NCBI GenBank assembly: GCA_028288945.1
Contig: JAQGHH010000407.1
Coordinates: 1-11,092, forward strand
Reading direction: 5' to 3'
DNA length: 11,092 nt
DNA from: Phycisphaerales bacterium
GTDB taxonomy: Bacteria > Planctomycetota > Phycisphaerae > Tepidisphaerales > Tepidisphaeraceae
Shown here: piece after piece, positions 1-6,057 of the stretch
Layout of the letters: each line of letters begins with the position of its first letter
Position numbering within the stretch: position 1 is the stretch's first letter
Program-made: the position numbers and the translations under genes
The notes under the pieces: generated by a model
The model's database searches: none
Told to the model about the DNA's origin: nothing
What the model saw: only the letters and a program-made list of their open reading frames with translations

Positions 1-129
1 GCGTGGCTCTGTTTGCGCAAGGACGTGTATGACCGACTGGCCCGCTACAAAACCCAGCGCGGCCTTCCGGCTTGGGAGCAGGTGCTGGAATCGCTTCTGA
101 ATGAAACCGAGGAGCCAGTCGCCCCATGA
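1..129 (+). CDS. 3' end of an unrecognised gene (last 42 residues), possible ribbon-helix-helix-like tail
   Basis: The reading frame is open from the first base to TGA at 127-129, giving the C-terminal 42 residues of a protein that begins outside the window. The tail has a charged helix (KDVYDRLARYKTQRG), a turn, and a second helix (PAWEQVLESLLNE). This resembles the two helices of ribbon-helix-helix or VapB/CopG-like proteins, but the piece is too short to assign. Its stop codon overlaps the start of the next gene in an ATGA arrangement (126-129), so the two are probably translationally coupled and it belongs to the same hydrogenase accessory operon. It does not end like a [NiFe]-hydrogenase large subunit, because no CxxC/H cleavage tail is present. 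That it is a gene end is well supported; the fold suggestion is weak. Confidence 0.6.
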   Translation, partial: AWLCLRKDVYDRLARYKTQRGLPAWEQVLESLLNETEEPVAP

Positions 130-1133
130 ATCAGGCGATGGTGGACAACATCGTCCGGGCCGTGCTCTACGAGGGATACATTCTGTACCCTTACCGGCCG
201 TCGTCCGTAAAAAACCGCCAGCGCTGGACCTTCGGCGGAATCTACCCGCGCGCCTTCAGCGATCAACAATCGGGGACCGATCCGTGGACGATTCAGACGC
301 AATGCGTCGTAGCAGGGAATGAGCCGACACTTCAAATCAAAGTGCGGTTCCTTCACCTCCTGGATCGCAAGGTCGAACAGGCGACTGGCGACAATGAGTT
401 CCGTCCCGTGGCAGTGATGGAAGCGGCGGGGCGTTCGTATCCGAGCTGGCAGGAAGCGGTGGAACGCGAAGTCGAGCTTGGAGAAGTTGCGCTCGCGGAT
501 CTTTCACATCCAAGATGCACTGTCTTCTCTTTTGCCGGCGGCATCGAGGTGCAGTCCTTGAGCGAAGCCGACGGCCGCCCGGTCGGGCGGGTGATCCGCG
601 AGCAGCAGTCAATCAGCGGCTCGGTCGAGCTCTCTGCGGTGCGCAAGGCGGGAGACACCTTCCTCGTCACCGTCCGCATCCTGAACCAGACGCCGATCGA
701 TGCTCGTGCCCCGATCGACCGCGATGCCGCGCTGATGCGCTCGTTCGCCTCGACCCACGCGATGCTCAGCGTGCGGCAGGGCGATTTCATCTCGCTTACG
801 GATCCGCCGGATGGCCTCCGCGAAGTCGTTGCCGAGTGCCAAAACATTGGCTGCTGGCCCGTGCTCGTGGGCGAGCCGGACGAAACAGACGCGATGCTCT
901 CCTCCCCGATCATTCTCGAAGATTACCCGCGGATCGCCCCGGAAAGTCCCGGCGACCTGTTCGACGGCACCGAGATCGACGAAATCCTCACGCTCCGGAT
1001 CCTCACGCTGACGGATGAGGAAAAACGGCAGGCCGTCGCGGCCGACCACCGGGCGGCGGAAATGTTCGCCCGCACCGAGTCGCTCGCCCGCGAGCAGTTG
1101 AGCAACCTTCACGGAGTCATGCGCCATGGATGA
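126..1133 (+). CDS. Conserved 335-residue protein of [NiFe]-hydrogenase accessory operon, function unknown
   Basis: This soluble protein has no signal peptide or membrane segment. From memory, it resembles conserved hypothetical proteins found beside group 1h-type [NiFe]-hydrogenases in actinobacteria and related bacteria. The recognisable parts are the N-terminal segment with LYEGYILYPYRPS (residues about 14-26), then RWTFGGIYPRA, and the C-terminal stretch ESPGDLFDGTEIDEILTLR. The stretch after that (TLTDEEKRQ and onward) is a charged helix. Cysteines are few (for example TQC, RCT, ECQNIGC) and form no CxxC pair, so an iron-sulfur role is not indicated. The start at 126 is chosen because its ATGA overlap with the upstream stop is tight and the conserved N-terminal segment begins soon after. 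It overlaps the next gene by 8 nt. Position beside a maturation protease and hypA suggests a role in assembly or maturation of the enzyme; the actual activity is unknown. Confidence 0.8.
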   Translation: MNQAMVDNIVRAVLYEGYILYPYRPSSVKNRQRWTFGGIYPRAFSDQQSGTDPWTIQTQCVVAGNEPTLQIKVRFLHLLDRKVEQATGDNEFRPVAVMEAAGRSYPSWQEAVEREVELGEVALADLSHPRCTVFSFAGGIEVQSLSEADGRPVGRVIREQQSISGSVELSAVRKAGDTFLVTVRILNQTPIDARAPIDRDAALMRSFASTHAMLSVRQGDFISLTDPPDGLREVVAECQNIGCWPVLVGEPDETDAMLSSPIILEDYPRIAPESPGDLFDGTEIDEILTLRILTLTDEEKRQAVAADHRAAEMFARTESLAREQLSNLHGVMRHG

Positions 1134-1437
1134 CTGGGACCCGCTCGAAGAGCGAAAAAAACTGGAGAAGGTCCTCGCCGCCGGCATCGAGCTCAAGCCC
1201 GGCGACCGCGTACGCCTCCGCCCCCGCGGCGGGGCGGACATCTTCGACATCGCTCTGCGCGGCAAGACCGCCACCATCGCCGCCATCGAACAGGATTATG
1301 AAAACCGCATCCACCTGGCCGTCACGGTGGATGACGATCCGGGCAACGACCTGGGCTTGCAGGGCAAGCCCGGCCACCGTTTTTTCTTCAGTCCCGAAGA
1401 AGTGGAAGTCGTCGAGAACGAGCGGAGGCCCGCGTGA
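1126..1437 (+). CDS. Conserved 103-residue hydrogenase-operon protein, probable small beta-barrel
   Basis: This small soluble protein starts inside the end of the preceding gene, after an ACGGAG ribosome-binding-like sequence at 1111-1116. A charged N-terminal helix (residues 1-25) is followed by LKPGDRVRLRPRGGADIFD, GKTATIAAIEQDYENRIHL and VTVDDDPGNDLG, then PGHRFFFSPEEVE. The alternating short strands with GD and DDDPG turns look like an SH3-like barrel. The DDDPGxDLG and GHRFFF segments match, from memory, small conserved proteins of group 1h-type hydrogenase clusters. No cysteines are present and the only histidines are in ordinary positions, so metal binding is not apparent. Its stop overlaps the next start in a GTGA arrangement (1434-1437). 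A scaffold or chaperone role in hydrogenase assembly is inferred from context only. Confidence 0.8.
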   Translation: MDDWDPLEERKKLEKVLAAGIELKPGDRVRLRPRGGADIFDIALRGKTATIAAIEQDYENRIHLAVTVDDDPGNDLGLQGKPGHRFFFSPEEVEVVENERRPA

Positions 1438-2027
1438 ATCCGACGCGCGTACTGATTGCCGGCATCGGAAACATTTTCCTCGGCGACGACGCGTTCGGGG
1501 TCGAGGTGGCCCAGCGCCTCCTCCTCCGCCCGCAGCGCGACGACGTCAAAGTCGTCGATTTCGGCATCCGCGGCCTCGACCTCACCTACGCGTTGCTCGA
1601 TGGCTGCGATGCCGCGATCCTGATCGACGCCGTCGGGCGCGGCGAGAAGCCCGGGACACTGTACGTGCTGGAGCCACGGCTCGATTCCAAGAGCGGCGGG
1701 GCGGGCGCGACGCCGATGATCGAGGCCCATTCGATGGACCCCGCCAAAGTGCTCCGCACCGTCACCGCGCTCGGCGGGCGATTGAACCGGGTGCTCGTCG
1801 TCGGGTGCGAGCCGTCTCCCCCGCCCGAAGACGACGACATGCGGATGGGCCTGAGCCCGCCCGTCGAGGCCGCGCTGGAAGAGGCCGTCGCGCTTGTCGA
1901 GTCGCTGGTCAATCGAATGCTCGATTCGGGCACGGCCCATACGCTCGATCTCAACCCGCCGCCGTCCACGGACGCCGCGGCACATCAAGAGGAGCCACAA
2001 CATGCAAAGGCGCAGTCATTTGCTTGA
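1434..2027 (+). CDS. hupD: [NiFe]-hydrogenase maturation endopeptidase, HupD/HybD family
   Basis: The family cleaves the C-terminal extension of the hydrogenase large subunit after the NiFe(CN)2CO centre is inserted, acting in the cytoplasm. The N-terminus VLIAGIGNIFLGDDAFGVEV is the family's signature. The three residues that bind the nickel-sensing metal in E. coli HybD (Glu16, Asp62, His93) line up with Asp19, Asp65 (in LIDAVGRG) and His99 (in EAHSMDP), so the site looks intact. The GIRG segment at 44-47 follows the usual DxGxxG pattern. The product is 197 residues, longer than the roughly 160 typical of the family; the last 30 or so residues, rich in Pro, Ala and His, look like a disordered tail. 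The GTG start overlaps the preceding stop, and no better start precedes the conserved region. The 3' end overlaps the next small gene by 26 nt. The family is sure; the symbol is by family resemblance. Confidence 0.93.
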   Translation: MNPTRVLIAGIGNIFLGDDAFGVEVAQRLLLRPQRDDVKVVDFGIRGLDLTYALLDGCDAAILIDAVGRGEKPGTLYVLEPRLDSKSGGAGATPMIEAHSMDPAKVLRTVTALGGRLNRVLVVGCEPSPPPEDDDMRMGLSPPVEAALEEAVALVESLVNRMLDSGTAHTLDLNPPPSTDAAAHQEEPQHAKAQSFA

Positions 2028-2202
2028 TCGACCCACCGAACTGCTCGAAAGGGCCGGCGAAACACTCGGCCATCCATGGCAGAGTTTTTCGCAGCGGCCC
2101 AGGAAGATGACCGGCGGGTTGATTGCGCTGATCCTGGTGGCGCTGGGCGTCTATTGGATGTTGCCGGAGATCCGCCGATACCTGCGGATCGAGCGGATGT
2201 GA
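2002..2202 (+). CDS. Small single-pass membrane protein (66 residues), DUF6893-like, of hydrogenase operon
   Basis: The chosen ATG at 2002 has a strong ribosome binding site, AAGAGGAG (1987-1994), seven bases upstream and lying within the end of the maturation protease gene. Residues 1-36 are polar and basic. Residues 38-54 (GGLIALILVALGVYWML) form one clear transmembrane helix, followed by a short basic end, PEIRRYLRIERM. The helix followed by P(D/E)IRRYLRIxRM at the extreme C-terminus resembles, from memory, the DUF6893 small proteins found in group 1h-type hydrogenase clusters. The N-terminal extension is longer than I expect for that family; an internal ATG at 2107 would give 31 residues with only the helix and tail. 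Six bases separate its stop from hypA. By position it may anchor or help assemble a hydrogenase component at the membrane, but nothing in the sequence proves this. Confidence 0.75.
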   Translation: MQRRSHLLDRPTELLERAGETLGHPWQSFSQRPRKMTGGLIALILVALGVYWMLPEIRRYLRIERM

Positions 2203-2208
2203 CGCCCC

Positions 2209-2604
2209 ATGCACGAGCTCTCCATCGCGATGAGCATCATCGACGTCGCCGCCGAAGAGGCGGAGCGGGCCGAAGGCACCGTGGTCGCGGTCCATCTGCG
2301 CCTGGGCCCCCTCAGCGGCGTTGTGAAGGATGCGCTCGTGTCTGCATTCGAGTTGGCCCGCGAAGGCTCCCCTTTGGCCCAGTCGCGGCTGGTGATCCAG
2401 GAAATGCCCCTCATTGCATGGTGCCCCCTCTGTCGTTGCGAACAGCATATCGAGTCGGTCCAGTGGATCTGTTGCCCGGCGTGCAATACGCCAACCCCCG
2501 ACGTGCGCGGGGGGCGCGACCTGGACGTGGTCGGGTTGGAAGTCCTGGACGACGCCGCGGACGCACATGACCCAAGTCCCGCTGACGGCGCTCGAGCCCA
2601 ATGA
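2209..2604 (+). CDS. hypA: Hydrogenase nickel incorporation protein HypA
   Basis: HypA delivers nickel to the hydrogenase large-subunit precursor together with HypB. The N-terminus MHELSIAMSIID carries His2, the conserved nickel ligand, and Glu3. The zinc domain has two CxxC pairs, Cys72-Cys75 (WCPLC) and Cys89-Cys92 (CPAC), with an extra Cys88. The usual GxDLxVxxLEV ending is present as GGRDLDVVGLEVLD. The product is 131 residues against the usual 113-118; the excess is a C-terminal tail rich in Asp and Ala. The ATG sits six bases after the preceding stop without a strong ribosome binding site, so translation is probably coupled. No hypB, hypC, hypD, hypE or hypF follows in this window. This is the last recognisable gene of the operon. 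Confidence 0.95.
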   Translation: MHELSIAMSIIDVAAEEAERAEGTVVAVHLRLGPLSGVVKDALVSAFELAREGSPLAQSRLVIQEMPLIAWCPLCRCEQHIESVQWICCPACNTPTPDVRGGRDLDVVGLEVLDDAADAHDPSPADGARAQ

Positions 2605-2805
2605 CGCGGGCGAGATGCGGCGGCCGCGGAGCATGCGCCGGGCGATCGGCGTCTTGAGCTTGAGCGGGCACCAGAATATGTCACACCTGGGGGACTTCAA
2701 AGATTGGCTTGCCGCCGGCCAGGGCGACCATCGCACCACGAACCCCGCGTTGGAATCCCATGCAACAAGAGACAGCCGGTCCGACCCGGGAGTGAGATGG
2801 CGCGT

Positions 2806-2851
2806 GGCGGTGGAAGCCCGACGGGGCTTCAGGTATATCTCGCAAACCGCC
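2806..2851 (+). promoter_or_regulatory. Two-stem inverted repeat in the leader of the Na+/H+ antiporter gene
   Basis: The sequence can fold into nested stems. The inner hairpin pairs GAAGCCC (2813-2819) with GGGCTTC (2824-2830) around a GACG loop. The outer stem pairs GGCGGT (2806-2811) with ACCGCC (2846-2851), leaving one unpaired base on the left and a 15-nt strand on the right. It ends nine bases before the antiporter ATG, so on the mRNA it would cover the ribosome entry region. No U-tract follows, so an intrinsic terminator is unlikely. It matches no riboswitch consensus I can name. The rest of the 256-nt gap between hypA and this gene shows no convincing gene or promoter. Confidence 0.4.
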
Positions 2852-2860
2852 TGCGAGCTT

Positions 2861-4489
2861 ATGCACGACATCGAACTCATTCTCGGCCTGCTTGTCGTCG
2901 TTGCCGCGTTCGCGTGGCTCGCGGCGCGGATCCGGGTGCCGTACCCGATCCTGCTGGTGATCGCGGGGCTCGGCATCGGCTTTATCCCCGGCCTGCCGCG
3001 CGTGACCCTGCGCCCGGACCTCGTGTTCCTGCTTTTCCTGCCGCCGATCCTCTACTACGCGGGGCTGATGACGAGTTGGCGCGACTTCCGCAACAACGTC
3101 GGCGCGATCTCCATGCTGTCGGTCGGGCTCGTGCTTTTCACGACCTGCGCGGTGGCAGCTGTCGCGCACGGGGTGATCCACGCGATGACCTGGCCCGCCG
3201 CGTTCGTGCTGGGGGCGATCGTCTCGCCGCCGGACGCGGTGGCGGCCACCGCGATCCTTCAGCGCATGCGCATCCCCAAGCGCGTCATTACCATCTTGGA
3301 GGGTGAGTCGCTGGTGAACGACGCGATGGCGATCGTCGCGTACCGCTTAGCGGTCGCCGGGGTCGTGGACGGCACGTTCTCACTGCGGAGCGCGGGGCCG
3401 CAAGTCCTGATCGTGGGCGCGGGCGGGGTTGCGTTCGGCTATGTCGTGGGACGGGTGATCACCTGGGTTCGCCCCCGGTTGCGCGACGCCGGCGTCGAAA
3501 CGATGGTGTCGCTGCTGACGCCGTTCATCGCCTACCTGCCCGCCGAGTGGCTCCATGTCTCGGGCGTGCTGGCGGCGGTTACCGCGGGGCTCTACGTCGG
3601 ACGCCGCGTCCCCCAGATCACGACCGGCCAGCAGCGGCTGCGGCTCTACGGCGTCTGGGAAACCGTCATTTTCATCATCAACGGAATCGTCTTCATTCTG
3701 ATCGGCCTGCAACTGCCCGCGATCCTCGAACGCCTGAGAGGGTTCCGCCTTCCCACACTAATCGCCTACGCGGCGGTCGTAAGTCTGGTGACCGTCCTGG
3801 CGCGGTTTGCGTGGGTCTACACCACGGTCTACGTGCCCCGGCTGCTGAGCCGCCGGTTACGCGAGCGCGACCCCGCGCCGCCGCGGGCCTCTGTGTTCGC
3901 CGTCGCGTGGATCGCGCTGCGCGGGATCGTGTCGCTGGCGACGGCGCTGGCGCTGCCGTTGACCCTGGCGGACCAGGTCACTCCCTTCCCCGCGCGCGAC
4001 CTGATCCTGTTCATCACCTTCGGCGTGATCCTCGTCACGCTGGTCGCGCAGGGGCTGACTCTACCCGCCGTGATTCGGGCGCTGGCGCTCAAGGGGGATG
4101 AGGTGGAGGAGCACGAGGAGGCCGTCGCCCGCCTTGAGGCCGCCCACGCGGCGCTCGCCCGGCTGGAGGCGCTGGGATTTATGGACGAGGGCGTCGCCGA
4201 TTTGATCGCCCGCGTCCGCGAGCCGTACGACCGGCGCGTGCAATACCTATCGGCCGTGACTGGCCGGCTGCGCGTACTGAGCGCGGACGGCGACGGCGCG
4301 GGGGCGCTGCCGATCTGCCGCACGACTGATGAGGTGCTCCGCTACGCGATCACCGCCGAGCGGGAGATGTTGATCAGCCTGCGTGACGCCGGCACGATCG
4401 GCGACGACGTCCTGCGCCGAGTCCAGCAGGATCTGGACCTCGACGAAGCCAAACTCGCCGCCAACGTCCCGGTATCGGTAAGTGGTTGA
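2861..4489 (+). CDS. Na+/H+ antiporter, CPA1 family
   Basis: This inner-membrane monovalent cation/proton antiporter is expected to export Na+ (or K+/Li+) in exchange for protons for pH and ion balance. The product is 542 residues with about a dozen hydrophobic helices across residues 1-410. CPA1 landmarks are FLLFLPPILYYAGLM (56-70), GAIVSPPDAVAATAIL (118-133) with Asp125, ILEGESLVNDAMAIV (145-159) with the Asn153-Asp154 ion-site pair, and WIALRGIVSLATALALP with Arg354. A cytoplasmic C-terminal part of about 130 residues begins after RALALKGDEVEEHEEAV and is helical and charged. The reading frame is open well upstream, into hypA, but this ATG is chosen because MHDIELILGLLVVVAAF is the natural first helix. 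The ribosome binding site is poor (GCGAG). It is probably a separate transcript from the hydrogenase genes. Family sure, ion preference not readable. Confidence 0.93.
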   Translation: MHDIELILGLLVVVAAFAWLAARIRVPYPILLVIAGLGIGFIPGLPRVTLRPDLVFLLFLPPILYYAGLMTSWRDFRNNVGAISMLSVGLVLFTTCAVAAVAHGVIHAMTWPAAFVLGAIVSPPDAVAATAILQRMRIPKRVITILEGESLVNDAMAIVAYRLAVAGVVDGTFSLRSAGPQVLIVGAGGVAFGYVVGRVITWVRPRLRDAGVETMVSLLTPFIAYLPAEWLHVSGVLAAVTAGLYVGRRVPQITTGQQRLRLYGVWETVIFIINGIVFILIGLQLPAILERLRGFRLPTLIAYAAVVSLVTVLARFAWVYTTVYVPRLLSRRLRERDPAPPRASVFAVAWIALRGIVSLATALALPLTLADQVTPFPARDLILFITFGVILVTLVAQGLTLPAVIRALALKGDEVEEHEEAVARLEAAHAALARLEALGFMDEGVADLIARVREPYDRRVQYLSAVTGRLRVLSADGDGAGALPICRTTDEVLRYAITAEREMLISLRDAGTIGDDVLRRVQQDLDLDEAKLAANVPVSVSG

Positions 4490-4547
4490 CGCCGGTGAAA
4501 CGTTCGGTGGCACGCCCGGCGAGGCCGGATGCCGGTTGGAGAAATGA

Positions 4548-5843
4548 TCAGGCGCGAGTTTGGTGCAGTTGCCGTAGCGATGCCACGACCTCAGCGGGAA
4601 GGGGCGCCGCGGGGCGGGGCGGTTGGCGGCGGCTGCCCATCGACTCCGCCCGAACCTCATCGGCCTCCGCCGAGCGGATACGCGAGTCAGGGTCGATCCG
4701 CAGATCCACGTCAAATGCTTCGAGTCGGGTTCCGGTGCGGTCTTCCAAAACGCGGACCGTTGGACGGGCGCGATCGTTTTCCGGCACCGACGTCACGATC
4801 CCGCGGCACCCGGCATGTTTGCCGCCGATGAATGTCACTTCGGAGCAGACCGGGAAGGGCGCGACGACCGAGAGGAAGGCGTTAACCGCCTCGCGGTTGA
4901 GATGCGTGCCGGCCATTCCAGCGATCGTTGCGACCACCCGGTCGGGGGCCCATCCCTTCCGGTAGGGCCTCGTGGAAGACATCGCGTCATATACGTCAGC
5001 AACGGCGCATACCGCGCCGAAGTCGTGGATCTTTCCCGGCTCGTGTTCACCGAGCGTGTTCGTGCCCTTGAGGCCGCGCGGGTAGCCCGAACCGTCCTGG
5101 CGTTCGTGGTGCTGATATGCCGCCTGGGGGATCACCGCGCCCAGCGCCGGCCGGATCGCGCGGAGGATGTGGTAGCCGCGCTCGGGGTGGGCCTTCATGT
5201 CGGTGAATTCGTCCTCCGTCAGCTGCCCGGGCTTGTTGAGGATGTCCGCGGCGACCATGATCTTCCCAATGTCGTGCAGCATGGACCCGATGCCGAACAT
5301 GCGGACGCGGCTCGCGGGCCAGCCCAGCTTGCGCGCCAGGACGATGCCCATGATCGTCACGTCGATCGAATGCTGGAAGGTGTACGCGTCGTGCGTCTTG
5401 ATCGTGTTCAGGCCGACGAGGACGTTTTGATCGAGCAGGTCGGCCATGACCGCGTCCACGCTCTTGCCCAGCGCCTCGAGGTCCGCCCCGCGGAACGTGG
5501 AGCGGACGGCCTGTGCGAACCGCTCGCTGCCCGAGTGCTCGTGCGTGAGAGAAAGGGATTGCTTACGCAGATCCGCGGCGGCGGGCGCGAGGCATTCCGC
5601 GATTGACGTCAAGGAACGCCATGCCGCCGCCCTTGTTTGCGGGCGGACGTATTGGGGAGGGCTTACGTCGGAAGTGTCCGGGTCCGCCACATAAACGGCC
5701 GGTATCCCCATTTCCCCCAGAAGCGCGATATACCGCGCCGACATCGTCGCCCCGGGCGCCAGCAGGAGCTGGCCCGCGGCTCCGTAAACGGGTTGGCCGA
5801 GTTTCATTCCGACGGCCAGGTTCTCGCAATACAGCAAGCGCAT
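4548..5843 (-). CDS. HD-GYP domain cyclic di-GMP phosphodiesterase
   Basis: HD-GYP enzymes hydrolyse c-di-GMP to pGpG or GMP through a di- or tri-iron site. The full motif set is present: THDAYTFQHS (His151, His158), LHDIGK (His190-Asp191), KAHPERG, HHERQDGSGYP (245-255), and ADVYDAMSSTRPYRKG. The enzyme is therefore expected to be active. The N-terminal 60 residues (LLYCENLAVGMKLGQPVYGA) form the small domain that often precedes HD-GYP in proteins without a receiver. After the catalytic domain, about 60 residues (FPVCSEVTFIGG and on, PTVRVLEDRTG) look like a small beta domain, followed by a Pro- and Arg-rich tail. The ATG at 5843 is preferred over one 20 codons upstream because GGGGA lies about eight bases before it and the conserved domain starts there. 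It is divergent from the HDOD-GGDEF-PilZ gene and convergent with the antiporter gene. Confidence 0.95.
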   Translation of the reverse strand: MRLLYCENLAVGMKLGQPVYGAAGQLLLAPGATMSARYIALLGEMGIPAVYVADPDTSDVSPPQYVRPQTRAAAWRSLTSIAECLAPAAADLRKQSLSLTHEHSGSERFAQAVRSTFRGADLEALGKSVDAVMADLLDQNVLVGLNTIKTHDAYTFQHSIDVTIMGIVLARKLGWPASRVRMFGIGSMLHDIGKIMVAADILNKPGQLTEDEFTDMKAHPERGYHILRAIRPALGAVIPQAAYQHHERQDGSGYPRGLKGTNTLGEHEPGKIHDFGAVCAVADVYDAMSSTRPYRKGWAPDRVVATIAGMAGTHLNREAVNAFLSVVAPFPVCSEVTFIGGKHAGCRGIVTSVPENDRARPTVRVLEDRTGTRLEAFDVDLRIDPDSRIRSAEADEVRAESMGSRRQPPRPAAPLPAEVVASLRQLHQTRA

Positions 5844-6057
5844 GATGGGTTCCCCAGTGTCAATTATTGTTTCGACCCATTCGCCGGCAGAGATAACCTC
5901 CACCTTCTCCCCCTGCCGAAAAGCGAGAATCTATTAAGTCGGTCGGCGGGGGTTCCGATGGCCTGCATAGCGGTCCGCTCGCCCGAGTGGCGCGCCCGAT
6001 AATACGGCCCGGCGAATACGTTTAAATCGGCGCACCGGCGTCGCACCCCAATCAATC
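5844..6057. promoter_or_regulatory. Divergent intergenic region between HD-GYP and HDOD-GGDEF-PilZ genes
   Basis: This 214-nt spacer must hold promoters for both c-di-GMP genes. It is more A+T-rich than its surroundings near 5860-5875, 5920-5940 and 6015-6027. A GATAAT hexamer at 5998-6003 could be a -10 element for the rightward gene, but no good -35 lies 16-18 bases upstream. An inverted repeat CGGCAG/CTGCCG (5885-5890 and 5913-5918, 22-nt loop) lies in the leftward leader. No confident promoter can be drawn. Confidence 0.4.

Noticed and set aside
1130..2110. Long plus-strand frame across the hydrogenase accessory genes
   Set aside because: The product is extremely Arg/Pro-rich, as expected for a wrong frame of G+C-rich genes, and the correct frame encodes clear HupD and small-protein motifs.
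2414..2860. In-frame upstream extension of the antiporter by 149 codons
   Set aside because: It overlaps hypA in another frame, has no membrane-like or domain-like content, and the natural first helix begins at the ATG at 2861. The open frame is explained by high G+C.
4490..4547. CCGGC/GCCGG inverted repeat between convergent antiporter and HD-GYP genes as a terminator
   Set aside because: The stem is only five pairs with a ten-base loop and no T-tract on either strand.
4623..5606. 327-codon plus-strand frame opposite the HD-GYP gene
   Set aside because: It is antisense to a gene with complete catalytic motifs and has the Arg/Val/Asp-rich composition typical of an antisense shadow.
5864..5966. 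34-codon minus-strand frame just upstream of the HD-GYP gene, as a leader peptide
   Set aside because: It ends close to the HD-GYP start, but has only a poor ribosome binding site and no distinctive content. It is kept only as part of the repeated-start observation.
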